Shown: one piece after another, positions 46,662-56,266 of the stretch
Layout: every line of letters starts with the position of its first letter
How positions within the stretch are numbered: the stretch's first letter is position 1
NCBI GenBank assembly: GCA_002699185.1
Contig: PABG01000121.1
Span: 1-58,377, forward strand
DNA: 58,377 nt
Source: Gammaproteobacteria bacterium
GTDB lineage: Bacteria > Pseudomonadota > Gammaproteobacteria > Thiohalobacterales > Thiohalobacteraceae
Direction of reading: 5' to 3'
Translations under genes and position numbers: made by a program
Notes under the pieces: generated by a model
Seen by the model: the letters and a program-made list of their open reading frames with translations, nothing else
Database searches by the model: none
Told to the model about the DNA's origin: nothing

Positions 46662-47579
46662 ATGGCGCGTCATCGTCCCAAGGGCAGAAACGTCAATGGC
46701 ATCCTGTTGCTGGACAAGCCCACCGGTATCACATCCAACGAGGCGTTGCAGAGCGTCAAACGACTGTTCAAGGCCCGCAAGGCCGGGCATACCGGCAGCC
46801 TGGATCCGCTTGCCAGCGGTCTGCTGCCCATCTGCCTGGGCGAGGCGACCAAGGCCTCAGGCTTTCTTCTGGATGCCGACAAGCACTATCAGGTGCGCTG
46901 CAAGCTGGGTGAGAAGACCGCCACCGGTGATGCCGAGGGCGAGGTGACCGAGACCCGGCCGGTCGAGGGCATCGACGCTGCCCGCCTTGAGTCGGTACTG
47001 GCCGGTTTCCGCGGCGAGATCGTCCAGATCCCGCCCATGTACTCGGCCGTCAAGCACCAGGGGCAGCGGCTGTACAAGCTGGCCCGTCAGGGGGTGGAGG
47101 TCGAACGTGAGCCCCGGCATGTGACCATTCACAAGCTGATCCTCGAATCGATGGATCTGCCCTTCTTCGACCTCGATGTCCACTGCACCAAGGGCACCTA
47201 TGTGCGCACCCTGGCCGAGGACATCGGCGAGGCGCTCGGCTGCGGTGCCCACGTCACCGCCCTGCGACGCCTGGGCGTGGGGCCGTATGACAGCGAAAAA
47301 ATGGTGACTTTGGAAAAACTTAAAGAATTATCTGAAGGTAGTTTCGAAGATCTGGACGCGCTTCTGCTGCCGATTGAGAGTGCCCTGGCCCAGTGGCCGG
47401 ATGTCCGGCTCAACGACGATGCCGCCTATTACGTGCGGCAGGGGCAGCCGGTGCAGGTACCGCATGCCCCGACCAGCGGGTGGGTACGCATGTACCAGAA
47501 CGGCGATCGCTTTCTCGGTATGGGCCAGATCCTGGACGATGGCCGGGTGGCCCCCCGCCGCCTGATGGGTGCCCGCTGA
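46662..47579 (+). CDS. truB: tRNA pseudouridine(55) synthase TruB
   Basis: A 305-residue enzyme that makes pseudouridine 55 in the T-loop of tRNAs. The catalytic aspartate is in [20 protein letters not shown]. Other motifs are [40 protein letters not shown] and [24 protein letters not shown]-like C-terminal part is present. ATG 46662 matches the family start; 52 in-frame codons upstream arise from the repeat region and were not included. Confidence 0.96.
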   Translation: MARHRPKGRNVNGILLLDKPTGITSNEALQSVKRLFKARKAGHTGSLDPLASGLLPICLGEATKASGFLLDADKHYQVRCKLGEKTATGDAEGEVTETRPVEGIDAARLESVLAGFRGEIVQIPPMYSAVKHQGQRLYKLARQGVEVEREPRHVTIHKLILESMDLPFFDLDVHCTKGTYVRTLAEDIGEALGCGAHVTALRRLGVGPYDSEKMVTLEKLKELSEGSFEDLDALLLPIESALAQWPDVRLNDDAAYYVRQGQPVQVPHAPTSGWVRMYQNGDRFLGMGQILDDGRVAPRRLMGAR

Positions 47580-47621
47580 TCCGCCCTCCGGAGTGGGCTA
47601 AGTTTCTGCCGCGATTGGAAC

Positions 47622-47650
47622 TTGTGGCCCCTCTGGGGGGAAGTTACAAT
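47622..47650 (+). promoter_or_regulatory. Candidate promoter of rpsO
   Basis: TTGTGG (47622-47627), a 17-bp spacer and TACAAT (47645-47650) lie 43 bp before rpsO. An extra promoter for rpsO-pnp within the operon is well known in E. coli. The GGCCCC/GGGG between the boxes can pair. Confidence 0.5.
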
Positions 47651-47693
47651 ACGCGGCTTCGATACATCCGTATTTTTGGGAGAGAGTAAACAG

Positions 47694-47966
47694 ATGTCAT
47701 CACTGTCGGCTGAACAGAAGAGCGAAATCGTCAAGGATTTCCAGCAGGCGCCGGAAGATACCGGTTCGCCCGAAGTGCAGGTTGCGCTGCTGTCCGCGCG
47801 CATCACCCACCTGCAGGATCACTTCTCCGCTCACAAGCAGGATCACCATTCCCGTCGCGGTCTGCTGCGCATGGTCAACCAGCGCCGCAAGCTGCTGGAT
47901 TATCTCAAGCGCAAGGACACCAAGCGTTACCAGGACCTGATCAGCCGTCTGGGTCTGCGTCGCTGA
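47694..47966 (+). CDS. rpsO: 30S ribosomal protein S15
   Basis: A 90-residue primary 16S-binding protein. It has [60 protein letters not shown], and ends in [13 protein letters not shown]. Length and sequence are canonical. ATG 47694 has an AGAGAG ribosome site; an in-frame extension to 47622 overlaps the promoter and was rejected. pnp follows 58 bp later. Confidence 0.98.
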   Translation: MSSLSAEQKSEIVKDFQQAPEDTGSPEVQVALLSARITHLQDHFSAHKQDHHSRRGLLRMVNQRRKLLDYLKRKDTKRYQDLISRLGLRR

Positions 47967-48024
47967 TTGTCCACTGGAACAGCAGCGCGATACCAGCGAA
48001 CAACCGCCAAAACAGGATCTGCCC

Positions 48025-50112
48025 GTGAGTTTAGTCAAAAAGAGCTTTCAGTTCGGTGAGCACAACGTAACCCTGGAGACCGGCGAGATCGCCCGCCAGG
48101 CCACCGGGGCCGTGATGGTCAACATGGACGAGACCGTGGTGCTGGTCACCGTGGTCGGCAACAAAAAGGCGATGGAAGGACGCGACTTCTTTCCGTTGAC
48201 CGTGGACTACCAGGAACGCACCTACTCGGCAGGCAGGATCCCGGGCGGTTTCTTCCGGCGCGAGGGCAGGCCGAGCGAGAACGAGACTCTGGTATCCCGC
48301 CTCATTGACCGCCCGATCCGTCCGCTCTTTCCCAAAGGTTTCACCAACGAAGTCCAGGTCGTCGCCACCGTTCTCTCCCTGAATCCCGAAGTCGACCCCG
48401 ACATCCCCTCCCTGATCGGCACCTCCGCCGCCCTGAGCATTTCCGGTCTGCCCTTCAACGGCCCCATCGGCGCGGCCCGGGTCGGCTATATCGACGGCAA
48501 CTACGTGCTCAACCCGACCCACAGCCAGCTGGAAGAGTCCCAGCTCGACCTGGTGGTGGCCGGCACGGCCAATGCCGTGCTGATGGTCGAGTCCGAAGCC
48601 AGGGAGTTGCCCGAGGAGACGATGCTCGGGGCGGTCATGTATGGCCACGAACAGTTCCAGGCCGCCATCAACGCCATCAACGAACTGAAGGCCGAGGCCG
48701 GCAAGCCGGTCTGGGAACTTCCCGAGCTCGCCGCCGATACCAGTGTGGCCGATGCCGTGGCCGCCGCCGGCAGGGAAGCCCTGACCGAGGCCTACCAGAT
48801 CGCCGAGAAGATGGATCGCTACAGTCGCCTGGACAGCGTGCGCGAAGAGATCGTCCAGAAGCTGTGCGGCGAGGGTGCCGATCCGGCCTTCGATGAGGCC
48901 GCCGTGCAGTCCGCCATCGAGAAGCTGGAGAAGCGCATCGTGCGTGATCGCATCCTGGCGGGCGAGAAGCGCATCGACGGCCGCGACACCAAAACCGTAC
49001 GTCCGATCACCATTCGCACCGGCGTACTGCCCCGCGTTCACGGCTCGGCCCTGTTCACCCGCGGCGAGACCCAGGCCCTGGTGGTCACCACCCTGGGCAC
49101 GGCCCGCGACGCCCAGATCATCGATGCCATTCAGGGCGAGCGTCGCGAGCACTTCATGCTGCACTACAACTTTCCGCCCTACTGCGTGGGCGAGACCGGC
49201 CGTGTGGGTTCTCCCAAGCGCCGCGAGATCGGCCATGGCCGGCTGGCCAAGCGCGGCGTGGCCGCAGTGATGCCGCCGCAGGAGAGCTTCCCCTACAGCA
49301 TCCGCGTGGTTTCCGAGATCACCGAATCCAACGGTTCCAGTTCCATGGCCAGTGTGTGCGGCAGCAGCCTGGCCATGATGGACGCCGGCGTGCCGATCAA
49401 GGCGCCGGTGGCCGGCGTGGCCATGGGCCTGATCAAGGAAGGCGACAACTACGCCGTGCTGACCGACATCATGGGCGACGAGGACCACCTCGGCGACATG
49501 GACTTCAAGGTGGCCGGCACCAGCGATGGCGTGACCGCGCTGCAGATGGACATCAAGATCGACGGTATCACCCGCGAGATCATGGAGGTGGCGCTGGAAC
49601 AGGCTCACCAGGGCCGGCTGCACATCCTGGGCGAGATGAACAAGGTCATCTCCGCACCGCGCGAGGATATGTCCAAATTCGCGCCGCGCTACATCACCAT
49701 GAAGATCAACCCGGACAAGATCCGCGACGTGATCGGCAAGGGCGGTGCCACCATCCGCGCCATCACCGAGGAGACCGGTACCAGCGTCGACATCGACGAC
49801 AACGGCAACGTGAAGATCGCCTCCATCGATGCCACCGCCGGCGAGGAGGCCCGCAAGCGCATCGAACAGCTGACCGCCGACGTCGAGGTGGGCAAGATCT
49901 ACGAGGGCAAGGTGGTCAAGCTGATGGACTTCGGCGCATTCGTGACCATCCTGCCCGGCAAGGACGGCCTGGTGCACATTTCCCAGATCTGCGAGGAGCG
50001 CGTTCAGAATGTCAGCGACAAGCTGAGCGAGGGCGACGTGGTCAGGGTCAAGGTACTGGAAGTGGACAAGCAGGGCCGCATCCGCCTGAGCATGAAGGCC
50101 GTCAACGAGTAA
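48025..50112 (+). CDS. pnp: Polyribonucleotide nucleotidyltransferase (PNPase)
   Basis: A 695-residue phosphorolytic 3'-5' exoribonuclease and degradosome component. It has two RNase PH domains ([20 protein letters not shown] in the first; [20 protein letters not shown] and then [19 protein letters not shown] in the second, active one), a helical linker, a KH domain ([20 protein letters not shown], about 558) and a C-terminal S1 domain (about 620-692). It starts at GTG 48025 ([11 protein letters not shown]). A strong terminator follows at 50233-50258. Confidence 0.97.
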   Translation: MSLVKKSFQFGEHNVTLETGEIARQATGAVMVNMDETVVLVTVVGNKKAMEGRDFFPLTVDYQERTYSAGRIPGGFFRREGRPSENETLVSRLIDRPIRPLFPKGFTNEVQVVATVLSLNPEVDPDIPSLIGTSAALSISGLPFNGPIGAARVGYIDGNYVLNPTHSQLEESQLDLVVAGTANAVLMVESEARELPEETMLGAVMYGHEQFQAAINAINELKAEAGKPVWELPELAADTSVADAVAAAGREALTEAYQIAEKMDRYSRLDSVREEIVQKLCGEGADPAFDEAAVQSAIEKLEKRIVRDRILAGEKRIDGRDTKTVRPITIRTGVLPRVHGSALFTRGETQALVVTTLGTARDAQIIDAIQGERREHFMLHYNFPPYCVGETGRVGSPKRREIGHGRLAKRGVAAVMPPQESFPYSIRVVSEITESNGSSSMASVCGSSLAMMDAGVPIKAPVAGVAMGLIKEGDNYAVLTDIMGDEDHLGDMDFKVAGTSDGVTALQMDIKIDGITREIMEVALEQAHQGRLHILGEMNKVISAPREDMSKFAPRYITMKINPDKIRDVIGKGGATIRAITEETGTSVDIDDNGNVKIASIDATAGEEARKRIEQLTADVEVGKIYEGKVVKLMDFGAFVTILPGKDGLVHISQICEERVQNVSDKLSEGDVVRVKVLEVDKQGRIRLSMKAVNE

Positions 50113-50116
50113 TACA

Positions 50117-50206
50117 CCGTCATTGCGAGGCGCTTGACAGCGCCGCGGCCATCTCCCAACGCTGTATTTGAAGTATCGGGGTTGCCGCGCTTTGCTCGCA
50201 ATGGCG
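50117..50206. repeat. Inverted repeat downstream of pnp (family A)
   Basis: The left end CCGTCATTGCGAGGCGC and right end GCGCTTTGCTCGCAATGGCG form the arms. The core is shared with 4437-4525 but is more diverged. It sits between the pnp stop and its terminator. Confidence 0.8.
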
Positions 50207-50232
50207 TCGGCAAGGCGATAGCTGTCTCAGGA

Positions 50233-50258
50233 AAGGGGGCCCATCAGGCCCCCTTTTT
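50233..50258 (+). terminator. Rho-independent terminator of the rimP-pnp operon
   Basis: The stem AAGGGGGCC / GGCCCCCTT with a CATCA loop is followed by TTT. It lies 120 bp after the pnp stop, beyond a palindromic repeat. Confidence 0.92.
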
Positions 50259-50281
50259 CTGTGTGAACCAGGATAACAACA

Positions 50282-50908
50282 ATGCAGACTGATACCCATG
50301 TGTTCCTGATCGGTATCCTGTGCGCCTTGATCTTTCTCGGGTTCTCCTGGGTGCTGAACCGGCGCTTGATGCGCGGCCCCTTTCGTATCGATGCGCTGGA
50401 AATCGCCTTGTATGCCGCTACCGTGTTTCTTGTTGCGGTAACTTGCGAGATTCTGGTTAATTCCGGATATGAAGCCCTGTTCGGGCGCAAGCTGTGGGAA
50501 TACCGGATCCTCCCCCTGTATGACGGCGACATCTCCCTGCTGGCATTCATCATCTGGCCTGTCTACGGTGTGCATCTGTACTTTTTCCGGCAGGTGCTGG
50601 CAAAGCGCTTGCCGAAGCAATTCAACAGAGACCGCATATATGCGGCAGTGATAGGCCTCGACGCCCCCCTGTTCTACGAAGTCTGCGGCAATCTTCTGTT
50701 TCTTCTGCTTCTGGGCGAATACTACGCGTATTATCTGCCTGGTGAATTATTCCACCTGACCTCGGTTCAGGTCATTCCGATATATATGGTATTCATTTAT
50801 CTGGGGATGAAGGTTCTGGATTGGTTCATGCGGGTCCGGTTTTATCGATGGCCCTGGCTTGTGTATCTCATGGGCCTGGTGGTGGTATCCAGCGCCTACG
50901 CCTGGTAA
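50282..50908 (+). CDS. Polytopic membrane protein of unknown function
   Basis: A 208-residue protein with about six hydrophobic segments. I do not recognise the family. Polar loops hold GYEALFGRKLWEYRILPLYD and RRLMRGPFRIDALEIALYAA. The Trp/Tyr-rich membrane part (LAFIIWPVYGVHLYFFRQVL, APLFYEVCGNLLFLLLLGEY) suggests a lipid- or pigment-associated membrane enzyme or an ABC-permease-like fold, but this is only an impression. Base composition is visibly more AT-rich than its neighbours, so recent transfer is possible. It stands alone between the pnp terminator and the convergent terminator at 50926. Confidence 0.75.
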   Translation: MQTDTHVFLIGILCALIFLGFSWVLNRRLMRGPFRIDALEIALYAATVFLVAVTCEILVNSGYEALFGRKLWEYRILPLYDGDISLLAFIIWPVYGVHLYFFRQVLAKRLPKQFNRDRIYAAVIGLDAPLFYEVCGNLLFLLLLGEYYAYYLPGELFHLTSVQVIPIYMVFIYLGMKVLDWFMRVRFYRWPWLVYLMGLVVVSSAYAW

Positions 50909-50925
50909 GAGCAATGCATGGCAAT

Positions 50926-50954
50926 GAAAAATGCGGCTGATCGCTCAGCCGCAT
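50926..50954 (-). terminator. Rho-independent terminator of the beta-propeller-like gene
   Basis: The perfect 10-bp stem ATGCGGCTGA / TCAGCCGCAT with TCGC loop is followed, on the minus strand, by TTTTT. It lies about 30 bp after the stop at 50983. Confidence 0.88.
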
Positions 50955-50982
50955 CCAGGTGTTTTCCGGTGCTCCGTAACGA

Positions 50983-52350
50983 TCAGTTGATCATACTGTC
51001 CGCCGCGGAGATGTAGGAGTACAGCGGCTGCGTCGGTGCATCGTGGCGGACCTTGATCAGATTCTTGTCCAGATCATGGCGCTTGTAGCCCACGTTGCGC
51101 TGCTCCCATACCAGGTTTCCGGAGCTGGCGTCGAAGACCTTGATCAGGCCGCCGGCACAAGCCACGGCGACGCGGCGGCTGTCAGGCGAGATGTCGGTGG
51201 CGCAGCGCTTACCCTCGGTGCGGGCATCGGTCACCTTCAGTTCCCGTTCCTCGCCGGTCTGGACGTCCACCACGAAGACCTTGTCGGCCTTGCCGTAGGA
51301 ACGCGGCAGGCCCTTCTCGTCAAAGGTGATGAAGGAGCGCTTGGGCTTGACCAGCACAAAATAGCTGAGGTCGGGTGAGACGCTGACAGAGGACGTGCGG
51401 CCCTTGTTGACGGCTGAATCATCACTCCAGGCCAGCTCCTTCTCGTTACCGCTTTCAATATCATAGATGAAGTGCAGCGAGACCAGGCGGGTGGCCTCTT
51501 CATTGAAGTAAAGGGTGCTGAACTGGCGCGGTACCTGATATACCGCATCGGGATATTCCTCGATCACGCGCTTGTTCCGGTCTTTCAGATCGAGCACGGC
51601 GAACTGGTCGCGACCCACGTAGGCGACCCGTTCGCCGTGATTGGCGACGCCGATGGCGTAGACTCCCGAGTCCAGTTTTTCCACCGTGCGCTTGATACTC
51701 ATGTCCTGCAGGTCGACGATATGCAGGGTGGAATCGTACTGGGCGATAGGCACGGGACGGTCGTTCTCGGACTTGCAGGTATTGACGACGACGGCGGCGT
51801 AACGGCCGTTGTCCGAGGCGGCCACGGGGCCGACGAATTCATAGGCGTTTTCCGCATCGCAGCCACTGGCCTGACGCTTGGCACTCAAGGGGATGCGGGA
51901 CGGCTGCCTGCTGTCGAGATTGAAATAACCGCCGATCAGATCCGGCAGCTGCACATCGGTGCGATCCTGGATCCGGCCCAGCGAGCTCGGCAGCAGCACC
52001 ACCTTGCCGTCGGGATAGTTGCCGGAGACGACGATGTCCTTGAAGCTGTGTATGTTCCAGCGGCGTTTGCCGACCCGGCCGTGCCGTTCACCGAAGATCG
52101 TCTGTATATCCGCCTGCTGGCCGAAGGCCTTGACCAGCTTGCCGCTGCTTACGTCCCACAGCTTGATGCCGCCACTGAAATTCTCGTCATATTCAAGGCT
52201 GTTGCCACCGGAGCCGCCGGTCACCAGATGCCTGCCATCGGCGGAGAACTGCACGGCATAAATGTCCTCGGCGCCGGCATGGGCCTGGTTCAGGCAGAGA
52301 TGGCTGACGAAGGCGAAGCTGACGATAAAGAGAGATTTCAGGCCATTCAT
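50983..52350 (-). CDS. Periplasmic WD40/beta-propeller-like protein
   Basis: A 455-residue exported protein: signal peptide (KSLFIVSFAFVSHLCLNQAHA), then blade-like repeats such as YAVQFSADGRHLVTGGSGGN with GGIKLWDVSSGKLVKAFG, ASDNGRYAAVVVNTC, ISPDSRRVAVACAGGLIKVF and DASSGNLVWEQRNVGY. These are WD40-type beta-strand patterns, consistent with a seven-bladed propeller. No catalytic or anchoring domain is visible, and its partner is unknown. The gene is monocistronic with its own terminator. An AT-rich stretch near 52555-52580 may hold its promoter. Confidence 0.75.
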   Translation of the reverse strand: MNGLKSLFIVSFAFVSHLCLNQAHAGAEDIYAVQFSADGRHLVTGGSGGNSLEYDENFSGGIKLWDVSSGKLVKAFGQQADIQTIFGERHGRVGKRRWNIHSFKDIVVSGNYPDGKVVLLPSSLGRIQDRTDVQLPDLIGGYFNLDSRQPSRIPLSAKRQASGCDAENAYEFVGPVAASDNGRYAAVVVNTCKSENDRPVPIAQYDSTLHIVDLQDMSIKRTVEKLDSGVYAIGVANHGERVAYVGRDQFAVLDLKDRNKRVIEEYPDAVYQVPRQFSTLYFNEEATRLVSLHFIYDIESGNEKELAWSDDSAVNKGRTSSVSVSPDLSYFVLVKPKRSFITFDEKGLPRSYGKADKVFVVDVQTGEERELKVTDARTEGKRCATDISPDSRRVAVACAGGLIKVFDASSGNLVWEQRNVGYKRHDLDKNLIKVRHDAPTQPLYSYISAADSMIN

Positions 52351-52726
52351 AGTAGAAGCTCGCTCTGGTCGAGGGGCCCGCGGGTCCCGTGTGCGTTGAG
52401 TTCGGTTGTTGTTGTGCCCGGCCGGGGTGATTTGCGCGCCAAATCCTTGACATCCGGTTCTAGTTCAGGTAGCGGCACTTCTCCGGCCGACTTGAACACT
52501 GGACGGGCAGGGCGCCGCGCCGCACCTGGGGTGCGCGTCGAAGAGCGGATATTAATACCGTAAATACAATGATTTATTGGTTACCGGCCAGCTGGATTCC
52601 GGATCCGGGTGTGAACACGACCGGGGCGGCGATGGTGCGGGAGAGTGCGCGGGAGCGGTTGCGGTTGAGCCTGGAGGTCGGCCCACAGCGGCATCAAAAT
52701 TTCGTCGGGCAGGCTCCGGCCGGGGA
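52351..52726. other. Intergenic region with no gene recognised
   Basis: 376 bp between the start of the propeller gene and the end of the response regulator. It holds an AT-rich patch (52548-52580) on an otherwise GC-rich background, probably promoter DNA for the propeller gene, but no hexamer pair with correct spacing is convincing. No RNA gene or terminator is evident. Confidence 0.5.
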
Positions 52727-53512
52727 TCAGGCCAGCACGGTCTCGATCATGCGGCGCAGGGTCTCGACATCGAAGGGCTTGTCGAACACGGCCGACACGC
52801 CGCTCTGCTGCAGTGCGGCGATACGGTTTTGATCAGTGCGCGAACTGACCATGAGAACCGGCACGCCCGGCTGGCTGCTCTGGTTGCGGATGTAATCGAC
52901 CAGCGCCTGGCCGTCCATCTCGGGCATGTAATAGTCGCTGATGATCAGGTCGTAAAAATTGTGATCGATGAGTTCGCGTGCCTCGCGGCCATTGGCGGCC
53001 TCGTCGATCTTTTCAATGCCGAGCCGCTCAAGTATATGCCGCATGAAGCGCCGGCCGGTCTGCATGTCATCGACCAGCAGGAGATTGAGTTCCTCGGCGG
53101 TGTAGTGGCCCAGTTGCAGCGTGCCGGGTTCGAGGTAGTCCAGGGTGGAATAGAGGGCGCGCTTGAGTTGTTCCTGGTCGAAGGGCTTGGGCAGGATGGC
53201 GGTCACACCGGCCTGACGTAGCGGTTCCAGGTAGCGGAATCCGGTTTCACTGGAGATGAGGATAAAGCCGATCTCTTCCGAACCCGGCAGTCCGCGCATG
53301 TCCTGAAGCAATTCGGTGCCGGTACGGTCGGCCAGATGCATTGCGCTGACGACGAGATCGGGCCGTTTACCCTGGATCTGGGTTAGCGCCTCGCCGGCCG
53401 TGTGCACGCAACTCAGGTGTTCGATACCGAAATCCTGCAGCCAGTCGCGAACGATGCGTTGCTGTGTGGAAGACGGCTCGACCAGCAATACGTACAGCTG
53501 GGTAATATCCAT
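52727..53512 (-). CDS. Response regulator with tandem receiver domains, first one degenerate
   Basis: A 261-residue protein made of two CheY-like receivers and no output domain. In REC1 (about 5-125) the phospho-acceptor position reads VVSAMHL, with Ala57 in place of Asp, and the acidic pair is replaced by Glu-Pro (LLVEPSS); only Lys109 (ILPKPF) is kept. REC2 (about 143-260) is intact: LLVDDM, phospho-acceptor Asp193 in LIISDYYMPEMDG, MVSSRTD and FDKPFD. REC1 is thus a pseudo-receiver, probably for binding. The gene starts 30 bp after acs on the same strand, suggesting co-transcription. Confidence 0.9.
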   Translation of the reverse strand: MDITQLYVLLVEPSSTQQRIVRDWLQDFGIEHLSCVHTAGEALTQIQGKRPDLVVSAMHLADRTGTELLQDMRGLPGSEEIGFILISSETGFRYLEPLRQAGVTAILPKPFDQEQLKRALYSTLDYLEPGTLQLGHYTAEELNLLLVDDMQTGRRFMRHILERLGIEKIDEAANGREARELIDHNFYDLIISDYYMPEMDGQALVDYIRNQSSQPGVPVLMVSSRTDQNRIAALQQSGVSAVFDKPFDVETLRRMIETVLA

Positions 53513-53542
53513 GCAGCGGCCCTTTCCGGGTGGATTGTTGTG

Positions 53543-55480
53543 TCAGTGATTGGCGCGGTTTGCGGTCAACTCGTCCACCACGCCGGGGTCGGCCAGGGTG
53601 GAGGTATCCCCCAGCGTGTCCAGTTCGTTGGCGGCGATCTTGCGCAGGATGCGGCGCATGATCTTGCCCGAGCGGGTCTTGGGCAGGGCCGGCGCCCACT
53701 GAATGACATCCGGCTTGGCAATGGGGCCGATTTCGTCCCGGACCAGCGCGATCAGCTCCTGGCGCAGTTCGTCACTGGGCTCGACATTCTTGACCAGGGT
53801 GACATAGGCATAGATGCCCTGGCCCTTCACGTCATGCGGATAGCCGACCACGGCCGCCTCGGCCACCGCCTTGTGCAGCACCAGTGCGCTCTCCACCTCG
53901 GCGGTGCCCAGCCGGTGGCCGGAGACATTGAGCACATCGTCCACCCGGCCGGTGATCCAGTAATCGCCGTCGGCGTCGCGGCGGGCGCCGTCGCCGGAGA
54001 AGTAGTAGCCCGGGAAGGCCTTGAAATAGGTGTCGATGAAGCGCTGGTGGTCACCGTAGACGGTGCGCATCTGGCCGGGCCAGGGCCGGGTGATGACCAG
54101 GCTGCCCTCGCATTCGCCCTCGAGCAGTCGGCCCTCGTTGTCGACGATACCGGGCACGACGCCGAAGAAGGGGCGGGTGGCCGAGCCGGGTTTCATCGGG
54201 ATGGCGCCGGGCAGGGAGGTGATCATGTGGCCGCCGGTCTCGGTCTGCCACCAGGTGTCCACAATCGGGCAGCGGCCGTCGCCCACCACGTTGTAATACC
54301 ATTCCCAGGCCTCCGGGTTGATGGGCTCCCCCACGGTGCCGAGCAGCTTGAGCGAACTGCGCTTGGTCGCCTGCACCGGCGCCTCGCCTTCACGCATCAG
54401 GGCGCGGATGGCGGTCGGCGCGGTGTAGAAGGTATTGACCCGGTGCTTGTCCACCACCTGCCAGAAGCGCGAGGCATCAGGCCAGGTGGGCACGCCCTCG
54501 AACACCAGGCTGATGGCGCCGTTGGCCAGCGGGCCGTAGACGATGTAGGAGTGACCGGTGATCCACCCCACATCGGCGGTGCACCAGTAGATATCGCCGT
54601 CATGGTAGTCAAAGGTGTACTTGTGGGTGATGGCGCAGTAGAGCAGGTAACCGCCGGTGGTGTGCAGCACGCCCTTCGGCTTGCCGGTGGAGCCCGAGGT
54701 ATAGAGGATGAACAACGGATCCTCGGCGTCCATCTCCTCGGCCGGGCAGTCGACGGAGGCCTCGGCCACTTCCTCGTGGTACCAGACGTCGCGGTTCGTC
54801 TCCCAGTGGACGTCCCCACCGGTACGCTTGACGGTGAATACGGTATGGACATCGGGACAGGATTGCAGGGCCTTGTCCGCATTGGCCTTGAGCGGGACAT
54901 GGCGGCCGCCGCGCACGCCCTCGTCGGCGGTTATGACGACCCGGCAGTCGGAATCCAGAATGCGGTCCTTGAGCGATTCCGGCGAGAAGCCGCCGAAGAC
55001 CACCGAGTGCACCGCGCCAATGCGGGCGCAGGCCAGCATGGCAATGACCGCCTCGGGGATCATGGGCATGTAGATGCACACCCGGTCGCCCTTTTTCACC
55101 CCGCGCGATTTGAGCGCATTGGCGAACCTGCACACCGCTTCAAACAGCTCACGGTAAGTGAGCTTCTTGTCGATCTCCGGATCGTCACCCTCCCAGATCA
55201 GCGCGGTCTGCTCGCCGCGCGTGTCCAGATGCCGGTCCAGGCAGTTGTAGCAGGCATTGAGTGTTCCGCCCTCGAACCAGCGGATGTGGGCCTTGTGAAA
55301 ATCCCACTCCAGCACCTGGTTCCAGGGCTTGAACCAGGTCAGGAACCGTTCGGCCTGTTCGGACCAGAAGCCCTCCGGATCCTCGACGGAGCGGCGGTAC
55401 ATGCTGTCGTACTCCGCGGCATCAATCAGAGCGTTGGCCGCGAAGTCGTCCGGGACGGGATGGACCTTGATATCCGACAT
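53543..55480 (-). CDS. acs: Acetyl-coenzyme A synthetase
   Basis: A 645-residue AMP-forming enzyme that activates acetate through acetyl-AMP. Motifs are the P-loop-like [54 protein letters not shown] and the C-terminal [13 protein letters not shown], whose Lys is the acetylation-control site. The length is normal. ATG 55480 has a consensus AGGAGG. Acs scavenges low acetate and could recover acetate made by phosphoketolase/acetate kinase at 12-16 kb. A degenerate-receiver regulator follows. Confidence 0.97.
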   Translation of the reverse strand: MSDIKVHPVPDDFAANALIDAAEYDSMYRRSVEDPEGFWSEQAERFLTWFKPWNQVLEWDFHKAHIRWFEGGTLNACYNCLDRHLDTRGEQTALIWEGDDPEIDKKLTYRELFEAVCRFANALKSRGVKKGDRVCIYMPMIPEAVIAMLACARIGAVHSVVFGGFSPESLKDRILDSDCRVVITADEGVRGGRHVPLKANADKALQSCPDVHTVFTVKRTGGDVHWETNRDVWYHEEVAEASVDCPAEEMDAEDPLFILYTSGSTGKPKGVLHTTGGYLLYCAITHKYTFDYHDGDIYWCTADVGWITGHSYIVYGPLANGAISLVFEGVPTWPDASRFWQVVDKHRVNTFYTAPTAIRALMREGEAPVQATKRSSLKLLGTVGEPINPEAWEWYYNVVGDGRCPIVDTWWQTETGGHMITSLPGAIPMKPGSATRPFFGVVPGIVDNEGRLLEGECEGSLVITRPWPGQMRTVYGDHQRFIDTYFKAFPGYYFSGDGARRDADGDYWITGRVDDVLNVSGHRLGTAEVESALVLHKAVAEAAVVGYPHDVKGQGIYAYVTLVKNVEPSDELRQELIALVRDEIGPIAKPDVIQWAPALPKTRSGKIMRRILRKIAANELDTLGDTSTLADPGVVDELTANRANH

Positions 55481-55744
55481 AGAGCCTCCTGGTGCCTATG
55501 GGTTGCCTGCGCCGGCCGTTTGATCAGGGCCGGCGGCCGCTTCCAGTCCCGCGCGAGACGGGCCGGCCACCATTCTAGCCCAGAGCGGCCGTGCATGTGG
55601 AGTCATGGCGGTGAGGCTGTACACAGGCTGACGGACAGCGCGAACACGCAGCCGGAATAAAAACCGGATGCCGGATCTCTAGTGAGGGAGTGCCGGCAAC
55701 ATCGAAAACAGATTCAACCATACCGCGTCAGGAGGAACGAGATC

Positions 55745-56218
55745 ATGAAACACATCATTGCCGCCGTACTGGCCGGCCTGTTGGGAATGATTTCCACAGC
55801 AGGGCTGGCCGGGGACTATGAAAAGCAGAAGGTGGTTTATCACATCAATTATGACGATCCCAAGCTGCAGACGGCCGCCATGCGCAATATCCAGAACCAC
55901 ATCAATGCGGTTGGCGCTGAAAATCTGGAGGTGCGCGTTGTGATGCACGGCAACGGCCTGAGTCTGCTGCTGACCCCCGAGGCCGGCGAACGGCTGGAGA
56001 AGTTCAGAACCGGCAACGCCGATCAGAAGATGGCAGCACGTATCGACGGCCTGCGCGGCCAGGGGGTGAAATTCAACGTCTGCAACAACACCGTGCGCGG
56101 GCGCAACGTGGATATCGCCGCCGATCTGCATTATGTGAGCGAAGAGGATATCGTCCCCAGCGGAGTGGCCGAGGTGTCACATCTGCAGCAACAGGGCTTT
56201 ACCTATATCAAACCCTGA
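55745..56218 (+). CDS. Periplasmic DsrE-family protein
   Basis: A 157-residue exported protein: signal peptide (KHIIAAVLAGLLGMISTAGLAG), then a DsrE/F-like fold with KVVYHINYDDPKLQTAAMRN, VRVVMHGNGLSLLL and VKFNVCNNTVRGRNVDIAAD. The single conserved Cys sits in the position that carries persulfide in active DsrE-like proteins. Such periplasmic forms are common in sulfur-oxidising bacteria, but the function is not defined. ATG 55745 has CAGGAGGA in front; an in-frame upstream extension lacks signal-peptide character. Confidence 0.85.
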   Translation: MKHIIAAVLAGLLGMISTAGLAGDYEKQKVVYHINYDDPKLQTAAMRNIQNHINAVGAENLEVRVVMHGNGLSLLLTPEAGERLEKFRTGNADQKMAARIDGLRGQGVKFNVCNNTVRGRNVDIAADLHYVSEEDIVPSGVAEVSHLQQQGFTYIKP

Positions 56219-56234
56219 GACCCGGGCTGCCGGT

Positions 56235-56266
56235 CCGGCGCCGGATCAGATCTGATCCGGCGCCGG
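56235..56266. repeat. 32-bp perfect palindrome between convergent dsrE-like and gluQ genes
   Basis: Each 16-bp half is the reverse complement of the other (CCGGCGCCGGATCAGA and its mirror). It overlaps the last codons of gluQ. As RNA it forms a very stable hairpin on either strand, but neither side has a T-tract. Confidence 0.85.

Noticed and set aside
52555-52580. AT-rich patch considered as a promoter for the propeller gene.
   Set aside because: TATTAAT-like sequence is present but no -35 hexamer at correct spacing, and it is ~200 bp from the start codon; kept only as a remark.
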